64,000 bases of DNA from Rutidosis leptorrhynchoides. Taxonomy: Eukaryota; Streptophyta; Magnoliopsida; Asterales; Asteraceae. The position numbers and the translations under genes were made by a program. The DNA is taken from contig NC_092340.1 of the NCBI RefSeq assembly GCF_046630445.1, positions 24,688,001 through 24,752,000 of the forward strand, given 5' to 3'. A model generated the notes under the pieces. It was not told the origin of the DNA. It did no database searches and worked only from the letters and a program-made list of their open reading frames with translations. Shown here in pieces: positions 11,899-23,078 of this stretch (positions within the stretch are counted from its first letter, which is position 1; every line of letters starts with the position of its first letter).

Positions 11899-13985
11899 TT
11901 TACTTATTTTATTTTTTTTATTATTTTGTAATTTGTAATTATTGATACATTTAATATTTTTGTTTATATTGTAATCATTTTTATAATTTCTAACTTTTAT
12001 TCTTAGATTTTAATAATTTTTGAATGTGGGGTAATAAACCAAACTTCAAAAATATGTATATATGTTTGCAGTTTATCTTATGTACACAACAGGGTAAAAC
12101 AACGCGTTTTCAAAGACTGGCATTAAGTTCAGCAAAAGCAAGTAATTTTGACGACAATGATGCAACATGTATGTGAAATAACAACAAGACGGAATGAACA
12201 AATGACGTGCACCATTTATCATTCAGCAAACAAACGCCAATATATTTGGAAACTTTGGTAAAAATTTAATCATTTTCACACAAATCACCCTCAATAATTT
12301 AAATTGTTACTGATTTCTTGCAAATGAGGGCATTGCAAGATCTTAAGTGTGGGAAGGGGTTAAATTCTTTCGGATTTTAAAAATTTTTATATTAAACACT
12401 TGGTTACCATTAAAAATACTAGTAAAGCAGTAGTTGTATTAGAATCTAGTGCTCTCTGATAGAAAAGAACAGCCCTAGTCTTATATACTGACTACCCAAT
12501 TCTAGTAAAATTTTTCAAAATTTTCAATTAAATGAATTCAAAATCATGTTTATACATATTTATGAACGATAAAACTAGGTTTTAACACCGAAATTATTGT
12601 TACCTCAGAAAGGACATAAATTGAGAAACAAACTAAAATGTTAAAATTCATTTAAAATGGAATAGAGGACGATAAAAAGAAAAATAAAAAGCCAAGTGTG
12701 GGAAAATTTACCAAGTTATCTTAAACATATGTCACATATATCTGTAACAAATAACTGAAAATACTTTTGCTTTGGACTAAACTAAACTGTTTTACCCAAT
12801 GAAAGAAAAGAAGAGATGGATCTACACGATGAATCAATTCCATCATTAAAAGGAAGTAAAGTCTTCCGAAAAAGACACGCGCTTCTTGATTTAGGTCATG
12901 AAGTTGTCGTTCAGACCAGCTGTAGGTTGACGAAAAATCTAGAAAAGTCATCACTAAAATCAGCAGGAAATCCACGGACCTCAGCATTAAACAGGGTCGC
13001 CAAGTGGTCAGATTTATCCTAACCATGAGAAGGATTTATCTCGTACAATGGGGGGGCACTATGCAAATTAGCTGGATAAGACTAATGAATCAGATCCCCA
13101 GAAAGGATAATCTCCTTAAAGATTAAAAATCAGCTTTTAAGCCTGATATTACTCAATCCTTGAGATTGACCTTAAAGATTGAGAATTACAAACTCATGGA
13201 ATTCAATGATATCTAAACTCGAGCTTGAACGAGAAAATATTTTGATCAAAAATACAAACCGATTTGTTTTCTGAAAACCCTATTTTCAATGCGTTCATTA
13301 CCATTGAACGTAAAATCCTAGGAATTCACCTGGAATTCATTAGGTCACCTGAACCAAATCGGGTGTCAACCGTAAGAACGGTGGTTGCATAGCATGGTCA
13401 AAGACAGGACCTTGTGCCAGACCGACAAATTATAAGGGTGAGCTTTACTATTGCTTCTACCAAGGATAGTAATTGCGTCCGACACGTTATAGACCATAAT
13501 CAAAAGCATGTCACGGGACATTGCCTTAACAGTTGCTTGTTCAACGCTTTCCTTTACAACCGGACGGTAGTTTGCCGAAAGGTAATATACGGAACAAGTA
13601 AACTGGACGTGTTGCTTTCCTAATACAAGGTTAGCAAGTGGGTGACACAAAACCGCAAGTTTTGAGCTAAAATTTTCAAATCTGAAACCCACCAAACCCA
13701 CAAAAATATTTTGCAAACACCGGTAAAGGGTTATTCCGGAAAACTTATCTAGGGTAAAAACTAGATTTAATTTTCAAAAGATCAAATGTTTTCATAAAGA
13801 TCCAATTTCCTTAATGGATCTAAATTTTTATAGTCATGTGGGACTGTAAACCATATCGTTACTACCATTGTTTATACCGCCGTATAGAAATCACTGATGT
13901 ACAAAGTGTGAAGAATAAAAAAGTGATTCTAGTATTTCAAGACGATATTGCTTGAGGACAAGCAACGCTCAAGTGTGGGAATATT
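11899..13985 (+). other. El1 3' non-coding region
   Basis: This 2.1 kb stretch precedes the right LTR. From about 12780 on it is closely similar to 19320-20530 of El2. It carries AAGTGTGGGA motifs at 12345 and 12694 and the probable polypurine tract at 13970-13985. A 68-codon ORF (12816-13022) is shared in its first part with El2 but truncated there, so I do not call it a gene. Confidence 0.7.
13970..13985 (+). other. El1 polypurine tract
   Basis: CAAGTGTGGGAATATT directly precedes the LTR start TGATAATGCT at 13986. The same arrangement precedes the El2 LTR at 20515-20530. This is where plus-strand priming is expected. Confidence 0.7.
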
Positions 13986-15977
13986 TGATAATGCTAAAAA
14001 CGAACATATATTTCATAGCATTATTCCTCAAGAAAGACAAGCTTTTAGTTGCAATTGTTCTATTTACAAGTGATATTCGTTTAAATAATAAAAGGTGAAG
14101 ACAAAAGACAGATTCGACGATTTGAAGACGCAAACGACCAAAAAGCTCAAAAGAACAAAAGACAATCAAAAAGGTTCCAATTATTGATAAGAAACGTCTC
14201 GAAATCACAAGAGTACAAGATTCAAAACGCAAAGTACAAGATATTAAATTATACGCGAGGACGTTCGAAAATCCGGAACCGGGACTAGAGTCAACTCTTA
14301 ACGCTCGACGCAACGGACTAAAAATTACAAGTTAACTATGTATATAAATATAATATAATATATAATTAATTATATTAATTATATATATATTATATATATA
14401 TATTTAAAACTGTCGGCAGCCAGAAACTCCAAGGGAGTAAATTGAAAATACCTCTCCGCGACTCGCGGAGTTTGAAGGGCTTTTTGCCGCGAGTCGCGGA
14501 GCCCCAAATATCATTCCTGGCTATAAATCAACCCGAATTCTGATCAAAATCAACATCATTTTTTTCTCTTCTCTTCATACGAAGTAATATATTTATATTT
14601 ATAATTTATATTTTAATTTTAATTATAATTCTAATAATAAGGGTATGTTAGCGAATGTTGTAAGGGTGTAAGTCGAAATTCTGTCCGTGTAACGCTACGC
14701 TATTTTTAATCATTGTAAGTTATGTTCAACCTTTTTATATTAATGTCTCGTAGCTAAGTTATTATTATGCTTGTTTAAAACGAAGTAATCATGATGTTGG
14801 GCTAATTACTAAAATTGGGTAATTGGGCTTTGTACCATAATTGGGGTTTGGACAAAAGAACGACACTTGTGGAAACTAGACTATGGGCTATTAATGGGCT
14901 TTATATTTGTTTAACTAAATGAAAGTTTGTTAATGTTAATATAAAGATTTACAATTGGGCGTCCCTATAAATTACCATATACACTCGATCGGACACGATG
15001 GGCGGGGTATTTATATGTACGAATAATCGTTCATTTAACCGGACACGGGAATGGATTAATAGCCACTAGAATAATTAAAACAGGGGTGAAATTACATTCA
15101 AGGGTAATTGGTGTAATTGTTAACAAAGTAGTAAAACCTTGGTTTACACGCAGTCGATAACCTGGTGTATTCATTAAACAAAGTATTAAAACCTTGTTAC
15201 AATTCGAATCCCCAATTAGTTGGAATATTTATCTTCGGGTATAATAATAATTTGACAAGGACACTTGCAATTTATATTTATGACTGATGGACTGTTATGG
15301 ACAAAAACCAGACGGACATATTGAATAATCCAGGACAAAGGACAATTAACCCATGGGCATAAAACTAAAATCAACACGTCAAACATCATGATTACGGAAG
15401 TTTAAATAAGCATAATTCTTTTATAACATATTTTATTTCCTTTATTTTATATTTAATTGCACTTCTAATTATCGCACTTTTATTTATTGTTATTTTATTT
15501 TATCGCACTTTTAATTATCGTACTTTTTAATTATCGCAATTTAATTTTTATCGCATTTTTATTATTCGCAATTTCATTATCGTTATTTACTTTACGCTTT
15601 AATTTAAAGTCTTGTATTTATTTTATATTTTACATTAGGTTTTAACTGCGACTAAAGTTTTAAAATCGACAAACCGGTCATTAAACGGTAAAAACCCCCC
15701 TTTATAATAATAATATTACTTATATATATATTTGTATTTTTATAAAAGTAAACTAATATAGCGTTGAGCTTTGCTTAAAGATCTCCCTGTGGAACGAACC
15801 GGACTTACTAAAAACTACACTACTGTACGATTAGGTACACTGCCTATAAGTGTTGTAGCAAGGTTTAAGTATATCCATTCTATAAATAAATAAATATCTT
15901 GTGTAAAATTGTATCGTATTTAATAGTATTTCCTGCTAAAATTAATAACTATTTTATATACACCTCGCGAAACATCA
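13986..15977 (+). repeat. El1 right (3') LTR, complete, 1992 bp
   Basis: It starts TGATAATG and ends ACATCA (TG...CA). Its last 1416 bp match 1-1416 without indel. U3 holds the palindrome pair 14454-14499 and the TATA box at 14522. The flanking bases ATTAC (15978-15982) are the predicted target site duplication; the other copy would lie left of the window. The insertion target is the left LTR of El2. Confidence 0.93.
14454..14529 (+). promoter_or_regulatory. El1 LTR promoter: two palindromes plus TATA box
   Basis: The palindromes are CTCCGCGACTCGCGGAG at 14454-14470 and CCGCGAGTCGCGG at 14487-14499, with centres 31 bp apart. CTATAAAT follows at 14521, with its TATA 29 bp from the second centre. 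Transcription would start near 14550. El2 has the same layout with unrelated palindromes at 21523-21571. Confidence 0.7.
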
Positions 15978-16710
15978 ATTACATTCAAGGGAAATTGGTG
16001 TAATTGTTAATAAATTATTAAAACCTTGGGTTACACGCAGTCGATAACCTGGTGTAATCATTAACAATGTATTAAAACCTTTTTACAGTTTAAGTCCCCA
16101 ATTAGTTGGAATATTTGACTTCAGGTATAAGGTTAATTTGGCGAAGACCCTCGTACTTTATAATTATGACCGATGGACTATTATGGACAAAACGAGATGG
16201 ACATATCAAATAATCCAGGACAAAGGACAATTAACCCAGGGTAATAAATTAAAATCAAAATGTCAAACATCATGAGTACGGAAGTTTAAATAAGCATAAT
16301 ATATTTTATTTTATATTTCCTCGTACTTTTATTTATTGTCATTTTAATTATTGTTATTTATTTTATCGTTATTTAAATATCATCATTTACTTTACGTTTG
16401 ACTTAAAATATAAAATCGACAAACCGGTCATTAAACGGTAAATCTCCCTTTTATAATAATAATAATTGTAATAAATATATTTTGTACAAATATAGTTATA
16501 TAAATATATAGTGTAAAATAAGCCAGCTCCCCGTGGAACGAACCGGACTTACTAAAAACTATACTACTCTACGATTAGGTACACTGCCTATAGTGTTGTA
16601 GCAGAGTTTAGGTATATCCCATTTGTAAATAGATAATTAAAACTTGTGTAATTCGTACCGTATTCCGTATTAAAAATAATAGTATTTCGTACCCCTCCGC
16701 TTTAACATCA
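15978..16710 (+). repeat. El2 left LTR, 3' remnant
   Basis: This aligns with the 3' part of the El2 right LTR (22311-22953) and ends TTTAACATCA right before a primer site. El1 interrupts it; the remaining 5' part must lie left of the window. It retains about 100 bp (16532-16640) that the right copy has lost. Confidence 0.88.
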
Positions 16711-16716
16711 AGTTTT

Positions 16717-16734
16717 TGGCGCCGCTGCCGGGGA
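16717..16734 (+). other. El2 primer binding site (tRNA-Asp type)
   Basis: TGGCGCCGCTGCCGGGGA is identical to the El1 site and lies 7 bp after the LTR end, which places El2 in the same Athila-like group. Confidence 0.85.
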
Positions 16735-16862
16735 CATGCGAAATGCCATATTTTTAACCTATATTTGTAAAAATATAATAATATATAAGTCCTTTTTGAA
16801 AAAAAAATAAAAATAAAAATATATATATTTCGTACAGCATAGTAACATTCATATTTTGTAAG

Positions 16863-17170
16863 GTGCAATTTCAGTTTTACACAAGCAATTTCGGATTTGA
16901 ACCTGCAATTTCAGAATTTACACATGCAATTTCGGATTTCAACAGGCAATTTCAGATTTTAAACATGCAATTTCAGATTTTAAACATGCAATTCCAGTTT
17001 TAAACACGCAATTTCAGATTTTTAACACGCAATTTCGGTTTTTGAACACGCAATTTCAGTTTTGAACATGCAATTTCGAATTTTACACACGCAATTTCGA
17101 TTCTGAACACGCAATTTCGGATTTTCAACACGCAATTTCGGTTTTGAACATGCAATTCCAAATTTTAACA
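16863..17170 (+). repeat. Minisatellite of about 15 units of 20-21 bp in El2 leader
   Basis: The unit is roughly GCAATTTCRGATTTTRAACA. Copies vary mainly at the R position (A or G) and in the ACATG/ACACG joint. It lies between the primer site and the gag-like ORF. El1 has no such array but has a palindrome pair in the corresponding leader. Confidence 0.9.
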
Positions 17171-17555
17171 TAAAAAAAAATTCTAAAAAAAAAATTTAAA
17201 ATCGAAAAAAAAATATCACTTTCTTTTAAAATTTTCTCTAAAGTTTTAGACGCTACATTTTTTTTTAGTTTTTCGACTTTAGCTTTTCGTCAAGTTATTA
17301 TATTTTTGTACAAACAATTAAATTAATAGACGCCAATTTTCTGGTTCGTAGTAATAGTTGGATTTGTTAGTGGCGAGTTGCGGATTTCCGATTTAAAGGG
17401 TCCTGGCTACCTGCTACATCTATTGGCTATTCGAAATGTGGGCAAAAGCAGAAAAGTCTATTAATTTGATAACTTATATAATTTTTAGTTTTGTAACTAA
17501 TAGAATAATTAGTAAATGCGCTACATTGTAGCTAAAATTTGGTAATAAACTTATT

Positions 17556-18700
17556 ATGAAAAATCTCGAAAATATTTTGAAAACATTTTCTGACATACGA
17601 AATCAATTACATCAATACTCTCAAACGGGTAGTGATAAAAATTCATTCGGTCAAACTTGGATCACGAATGACAAAACAATAACTGTTTGTGAAATCTGTG
17701 GAGATTATCACTCAACATGGGAATGTTATTATTACGTTCCTATGGAAAATTATGCACCCATAGAACCTGAATGGAATGATTATGAAGAATACAATTCAAA
17801 TTGGGATTATTCCCAAGAATACATCCAAACTCAACAACCAGAGGACGAGGAAAATTATGTGTCTGAAAATTTATTAGATTATATGAAAATCAAACTCGAA
17901 GAATTTGACGCTCAAAATGAACAAATGAGAGAGTTTGCAAATTGGCAAACTGAAACTCTATCAGACTACACACCTGTTGATCTGAGGAGTCGTGTGCAAG
18001 AAAATCTCATATCATCGAATTTTGATGAATTCGAGAGCTCCGAAATCACCAATTATCCCGATGATACTTTTTATTCAGTTTTACCAATTTCATAACATAT
18101 CGACACATTAGCCTCTACCGACGAAATCATCAATCCATCAATGGATGAAGAAGAAATAAGGGTGGCAAATTGGTACTCTTGGGAAAACGATAACATTAAA
18201 AATTTTACCCCGAGACCAAAGTGGTGGGACCGATAAGGACCGTTAAAGAAGAAGAATTTGCTTCGATCCCGAAATTCACCATCCCACAACCTTCCAACCC
18301 AATATTCTCAATAGACGAGTCATATACCGAAGATGAACTACGAGCTGTAATAGATAATGACACCTTGGATCTTACCCAATTGGGTAATAGAGGTGAAAAC
18401 TTTGATCCCGAGAATGAACGGAAGGAAATTTTAGGAATTGTCCACCCTATAGAAATATGTATGTCGGTGTATATCGATCCATTTGACCAAGAACCAGAAA
18501 AGAGACATATCCATTTACTAAAAGCTACACTTAAAAAAGAATTAAGTAGTGACGATCGGGTGAGTCTAAATTTTAAACCCATTGATATATTATACACCAC
18601 CCGAGATGTAAATAACTGGCTCACTATTTTAATTCGTGGAACTTATTCTACCGACTTCACATGTCGTCAGCTAAGTGTGGGGAAGTCTAACCCCATTTAA
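17556..18700 (+). pseudogene. El2 gag-like ORF, broken by a stop and a frameshift
   Basis: This is the only long reading frame of El2. The first part (ATG at 17556, stop TAA at 18093) has a zinc knuckle CEICGDYHSTWEC of the same CX2CX3HX4C form as the El1 gag, followed by acidic sequence. The frame continues past the TAA to about 18232, then shifts to the frame ending at 18700. The end coincides with the CTAAGTGTGGGGA motif that also ends pol in El1, so this ORF occupies the whole gag-pol slot. There is no protease, reverse transcriptase or integrase. It may be a gag-derived accessory protein of a non-autonomous family; whether master copies are intact is not visible here. I do not recognise the second half. 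Confidence 0.7.
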
Positions 18701-20530
18701 CGTTAAATTTGGTGTTCGGGTTAGTGCATAACTCGTTAATAAAAATGCATGATAAATTAGGGTAGAAGACGCATTTTCAAAGATTAGCAAACAGTTCGAA
18801 AAAGCAACCGTTTTTGAAGAAAAAAATGTGTGATACGATGAGGCGCGTCATCTATCATTCGACGAGCTTTGTAATTACAAACTAGGTATTCTTAATCACT
18901 TTTCTACACTAATTACCCTTATGAATTTATAATTATAAGTCTGATTTTATGCAAATGAGGGCATTGCATGATCTCAAGTGTGGGGAAGGGTTATAAATTC
19001 TCTCAGGTTTATACTTTGTTTATTATCTAAATTTTATGAAAAATTTGAAAAATTTTCAACTAAATGAATTCAAAATCATGTTTATACATATTTATGAACA
19101 ATAAAACCAGGTGTTAATACCGAAATTATTGTTACCTCGGAAAGGACATAAATTGAGAAACAACCTAAAACGCTTGAATTTATTTATTAAAAATAAAATG
19201 ACGCATGAAAAAAGCCAAGTGTGGGGAGAATGTACCAAGTTATTCAATTAAAAACTATCTATCACATGTTTCTGTAAAGTTATTGCAGGTGCTTTTGTTT
19301 TGGACGATATTTATCAGTTTTACCCAATATAGTATAATAAAGATGAAAGAAAGATGGATCTACACGATGAATCAATTCCATCATTAAAAGGAAGTAACGT
19401 CTTTCGAAAAAGACACGCGCTTCTTGATTTAGGTCAGGAAGTTGTCGTCCAGACCAGCTGTAGGTTGACGAAAATTCTAGAAAAGTCATCTCTATAATCA
19501 CCAGAAAATCCACGGACCTCAGCATCAAACAGGGTCGCCAAGTGGTCAGACTTATCCTAACCATGAGAGGATCTGTCTCGTAAAATGGAGAGGGCGCCGT
19601 GCAAATTAGCTTGATAAGACTAATGAATCAGACCCCAGAAAGGATAATCTCCTTAAAGATTAAAAATCAGTTTTTAAGCCTGATGTTACTCAATCATTGA
19701 GATTGACCTTAAAGATTGAGAGTTACAAACTCATGGAATTCGATGATATCTAAACTCGAGCTTGAACGAGAAAATATTTTGATCAAAAATTAAAACCGAT
19801 TTGTTTTCTGAAAACCTATTTTCAATGCGTTCATTACCGTTGAACGTAAAATCCTGAGAATTCATCGGAATTCATTAGGTCACCTGAACCAAATCGGGTG
19901 TCAACCGTAAGAACGGTGGTTGCATAGCATGGTCGAAGACAGGACCTTGTGCCAGATCGAAAAACTATAGGGTGATCTTTACTATTTCTCTGACAAAGGA
20001 TAGTAATTGCATCCGACACGTTGTGGACCATGAACAAAAGCATGTCATTAGACATTGCCTTAACAGTTGCTTGTTCATCGCTTTCCTTTACAACCGGACG
20101 GTAGTTTACCAAAAGGTAATATACGGAGCAAGTAAACTGGATATGTGCTTTCCTAATACAAGGTTAGCAAGTGGGTGACACAAAATCACAAGTTTTGAGC
20201 TAAAATTTTAAAATCTGAAACCCACAAAACCCACAAAAATACTTTGCAACACCGGTGAAGGGTTATTCCGTAAAACTTATCTAGGGTAAAAACTAGAATG
20301 AATTTTCAAAAGATCAAATGTTTTCATAAAGATTCAATTTCCTTAAAGGATCTAAATTTTCATAGTCATGTGGGACTGTACACCACATCGTTACTATCAT
20401 TGTTCATACCGCAGTATCAAAATCACTAATGTATAAAGTGTGAGAATAAAAAAATGATTAGAATGAAGTGTGATTTTATTTCAAGTTATGTATTGCTTGA
20501 GGACAAGCAACGTTCAAGTGTGAGGATATT
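18701..20530 (+). other. El2 3' non-coding region
   Basis: Closely similar to the 3' region of El1 (about 12000-13985), including the block that starts GATGGATCTACACGATGAAT. AAGTGTGGGGA-type motifs lie at 18672, 18976 and 19216, and the probable polypurine tract CAAGTGTGAGGATATT at 20515-20530. No gene was recognised. Confidence 0.7.
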
Positions 20531-21387
20531 TGATATTGCTCCAAACGAACATATATTTAGTCGCAATTTCGGTCCTTATGTTATGATTTTATATGTATTC
20601 GAGTAGTTTTCGGGTTGTAATTGGTAAAAATGTCTAAAGCGTCGAATTAAATGTTATTATGGATTATCAACAAAGTAATGCTCAAAATGAAGACAAAACG
20701 AAGATTTCCTATGAGCAACAAAAGACCAAAAACATCGCACCTCAAGACTACAAGTCAAAACGATCGAAATCACCAAATCTGCGCGCCTGCACGAGAAAAA
20801 TCATAACTAAATCATACTGATTCGAAAAAAGGTGAATCCAAAGCCCAGACGTTTGTAACTCAGAAAACTACAATGGATTTGAATGCCTACTAAAAATTCA
20901 GACCAGATCAGTGCTCTATGACTCATACATCACGAATTATTAAACAAATAATAAAATAAAATGGTTGGTTGTATGGAATATGACACTCACAATAAAATAT
21001 ATTAAATAAAGTTAGGACATGCCACTTTCGGTGTTACTTTTGTTTCAAAAAAATATAAAAAGTTTCGTCAATGTTGGTGATAGAGATTAAGAAGGGAGTA
21101 TTATATATGTATTACATTTTGGTTAGTATGTGGAGAGGGAAGAACGGAAAGACTGATACTACTGTCTCACATCTCACACAACCAATGAAATTTTCTACCA
21201 GTCGAAGACAATACAAGTGAAGAAATGAAAAGAACAAGATTTTAAAGCTACAAAGAAGACATGTCAAGGTACAAGTTACACTCCGAAAGACACAATTCAA
21301 CGAAGCATAAAGGTTTAAAGAACGAAGAGTGTATAAGTGACGCAACACAAGTTACAAGCCTATGAAGCATATGTATATATATATATC

Positions 21388-21446
<59 letters not shown>

Positions 21447-21654
21447 AAAAATAAAATAAATATAAATAATAAACAATAACGTCGACAAGCTAGCAAACAA
21501 AGCAATGTGAGCTGTCCCAAGCGGCCATGCGATCGCATGGCCAGGAAGAAGAAATCCCATGCGATCGCATGAGCCCAAAAAGCTGGCCAAGTTCTATAAA
21601 TAGCAACGAATTCGACGAGTAAATGTACACATAATTCAATCTCTCTTCTCTCTG

Positions 21655-21749
<95 letters not shown>

Positions 21750-21790
21750 TATATATATATATATATAATATAGTTTAGTTTTATAATATA

Positions 21791-21841
<51 letters not shown>

Positions 21842-22953
21842 TTTAGCTTTATATTAGTTAGTTTGGGTTATGTAACGGTTATTTTACGGGTTTTAAAGTC
21901 GGAACTCTGTCCCTGTAACACTACGCGATTAATAATCACTGTAAGCTAAATTCTCCTTTTTTAATTATGTCTCGTAACTAAGTTATTATTATGCTTATTT
22001 GAGCACAAGTAATCGTGATGTTGGACTAAATATTAAGACGGAGTTATTGGGCTTTGGACCATAATTGGGGTTTGGACAAAAGACCGACACTTGTGGTAAT
22101 TGGACTATGGGCTATTAATGGGCTTTATATTAACTAAATGATATCTCGTTAAGTTAATATAGAGATTTACAATTTGACGTATTTATAAGTAGCCACATAC
22201 GTTCGATCAGGTACGATGGGCGGGATATTTATAAATACTAATAATTGTTCAATTGACCGGACACGAGGATGGATTAATAGTCAATGGACTCATTAAAACA
22301 GGGGTGGATTACATTCAAGGGAAATTGGTGTAATTGTTAATAAAATATTAAAACCTTGGGTTACACGCAGTCGATAACCTGGTGTAATCATTAACAATGT
22401 ATTAAAACCTTATTACAGTTTAAGTCCCCAATTAGTTGGAATATTCGGGTATAAGGTTTATTTGGCGAAGACCCTCGTACTTTATAATTATGACCGCTGG
22501 ACTATTATGGACAAAACCAGATGGACATATCAAATAATCCAGGACAAAGGACAATTAACCCATGGTAATAATAAATTAAAATCAAAACGTCAAACATCAT
22601 GAGTACGGAAGTTTAAATAAGCATAATATATTTTATTTTATATTTCCTCGTACTTTTATTTATTGTCATTTTATTTATTGTTATTTATTTTATCGTTATT
22701 TAAATATCATCATTTACTTTACGCTTGACTTAAAATATAAAATCGACAAACCGGTCATTAAACGGTAAATCCCCTTTTATATTATAATAATAATAATAAT
22801 TGTAATAAATATATTTTGTACAAATATAGTTATATAAAAATATAGTGTAAAATAAGCCAGCTCCATTTGTAAATAGATAATTAAAACTTGTGTAATTCGT
22901 ACCGTATTCCGTATTAAAAATAATAGTATTTCGTACCCCTCCGCTTTAACATC
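20531..22953 (+). repeat. El2 right LTR
   Basis: It starts TGATATTGCT and ends TTTAACATC, where the left copy has TTTAACATCA, so the terminal A is changed or lost. It holds long TA microsatellites (about 21376-21441, 21659-21765, 21796-21834), palindromes at 21523-21571 and a TATA box at 21595. Compared with the left remnant it lacks about 107 bp at 22864. Confidence 0.88.
21523..21602 (+). promoter_or_regulatory. El2 LTR promoter: two palindromes plus TATA box
   Basis: The palindromes are GGCCATGCGATCGCATGGCC (21523-21542) and CATGCGATCGCATG (21558-21571), with centres 32 bp apart. TATAAATA follows at 21595-21602, about 30 bp after the second centre. The spacing matches the El1 LTR although the palindromes differ. 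Confidence 0.7.
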
Positions 22954-23078
22954 GTATAGCATACTAATAAACATGTAACTATTGATATATTAAAATATAA
23001 ATTAACGTTTTAGTGTCCGCTTGATTAAATTATAGAACTTCGCTCGTCGGTTTTACCTGTGTGTATGCTTTTTTCCAG
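22954..23078 (+). other. Intron end of the yippee-like gene
   Basis: This short unique stretch between the El2 LTR and the first visible exon ends in a pyrimidine-rich tract and CCAG at 23078. It is the 3' end of the intron that would hold El2 and El1. Confidence 0.6.

Noticed and set aside
15960-16000. Reading the El1/El2 border as a recombinant LTR rather than an insertion
   Set aside because: El1 ends exactly at its LTR terminus, and the El2 right LTR shows the uninterrupted sequence at the site, which fits insertion better. The left junction is outside the window, so this is not fully excluded.
16863-17170. CRISPR-like array of spaced repeats
   Set aside because: The units are contiguous 20-21 bp tandem copies without unique spacers, in a plant retrotransposon leader.
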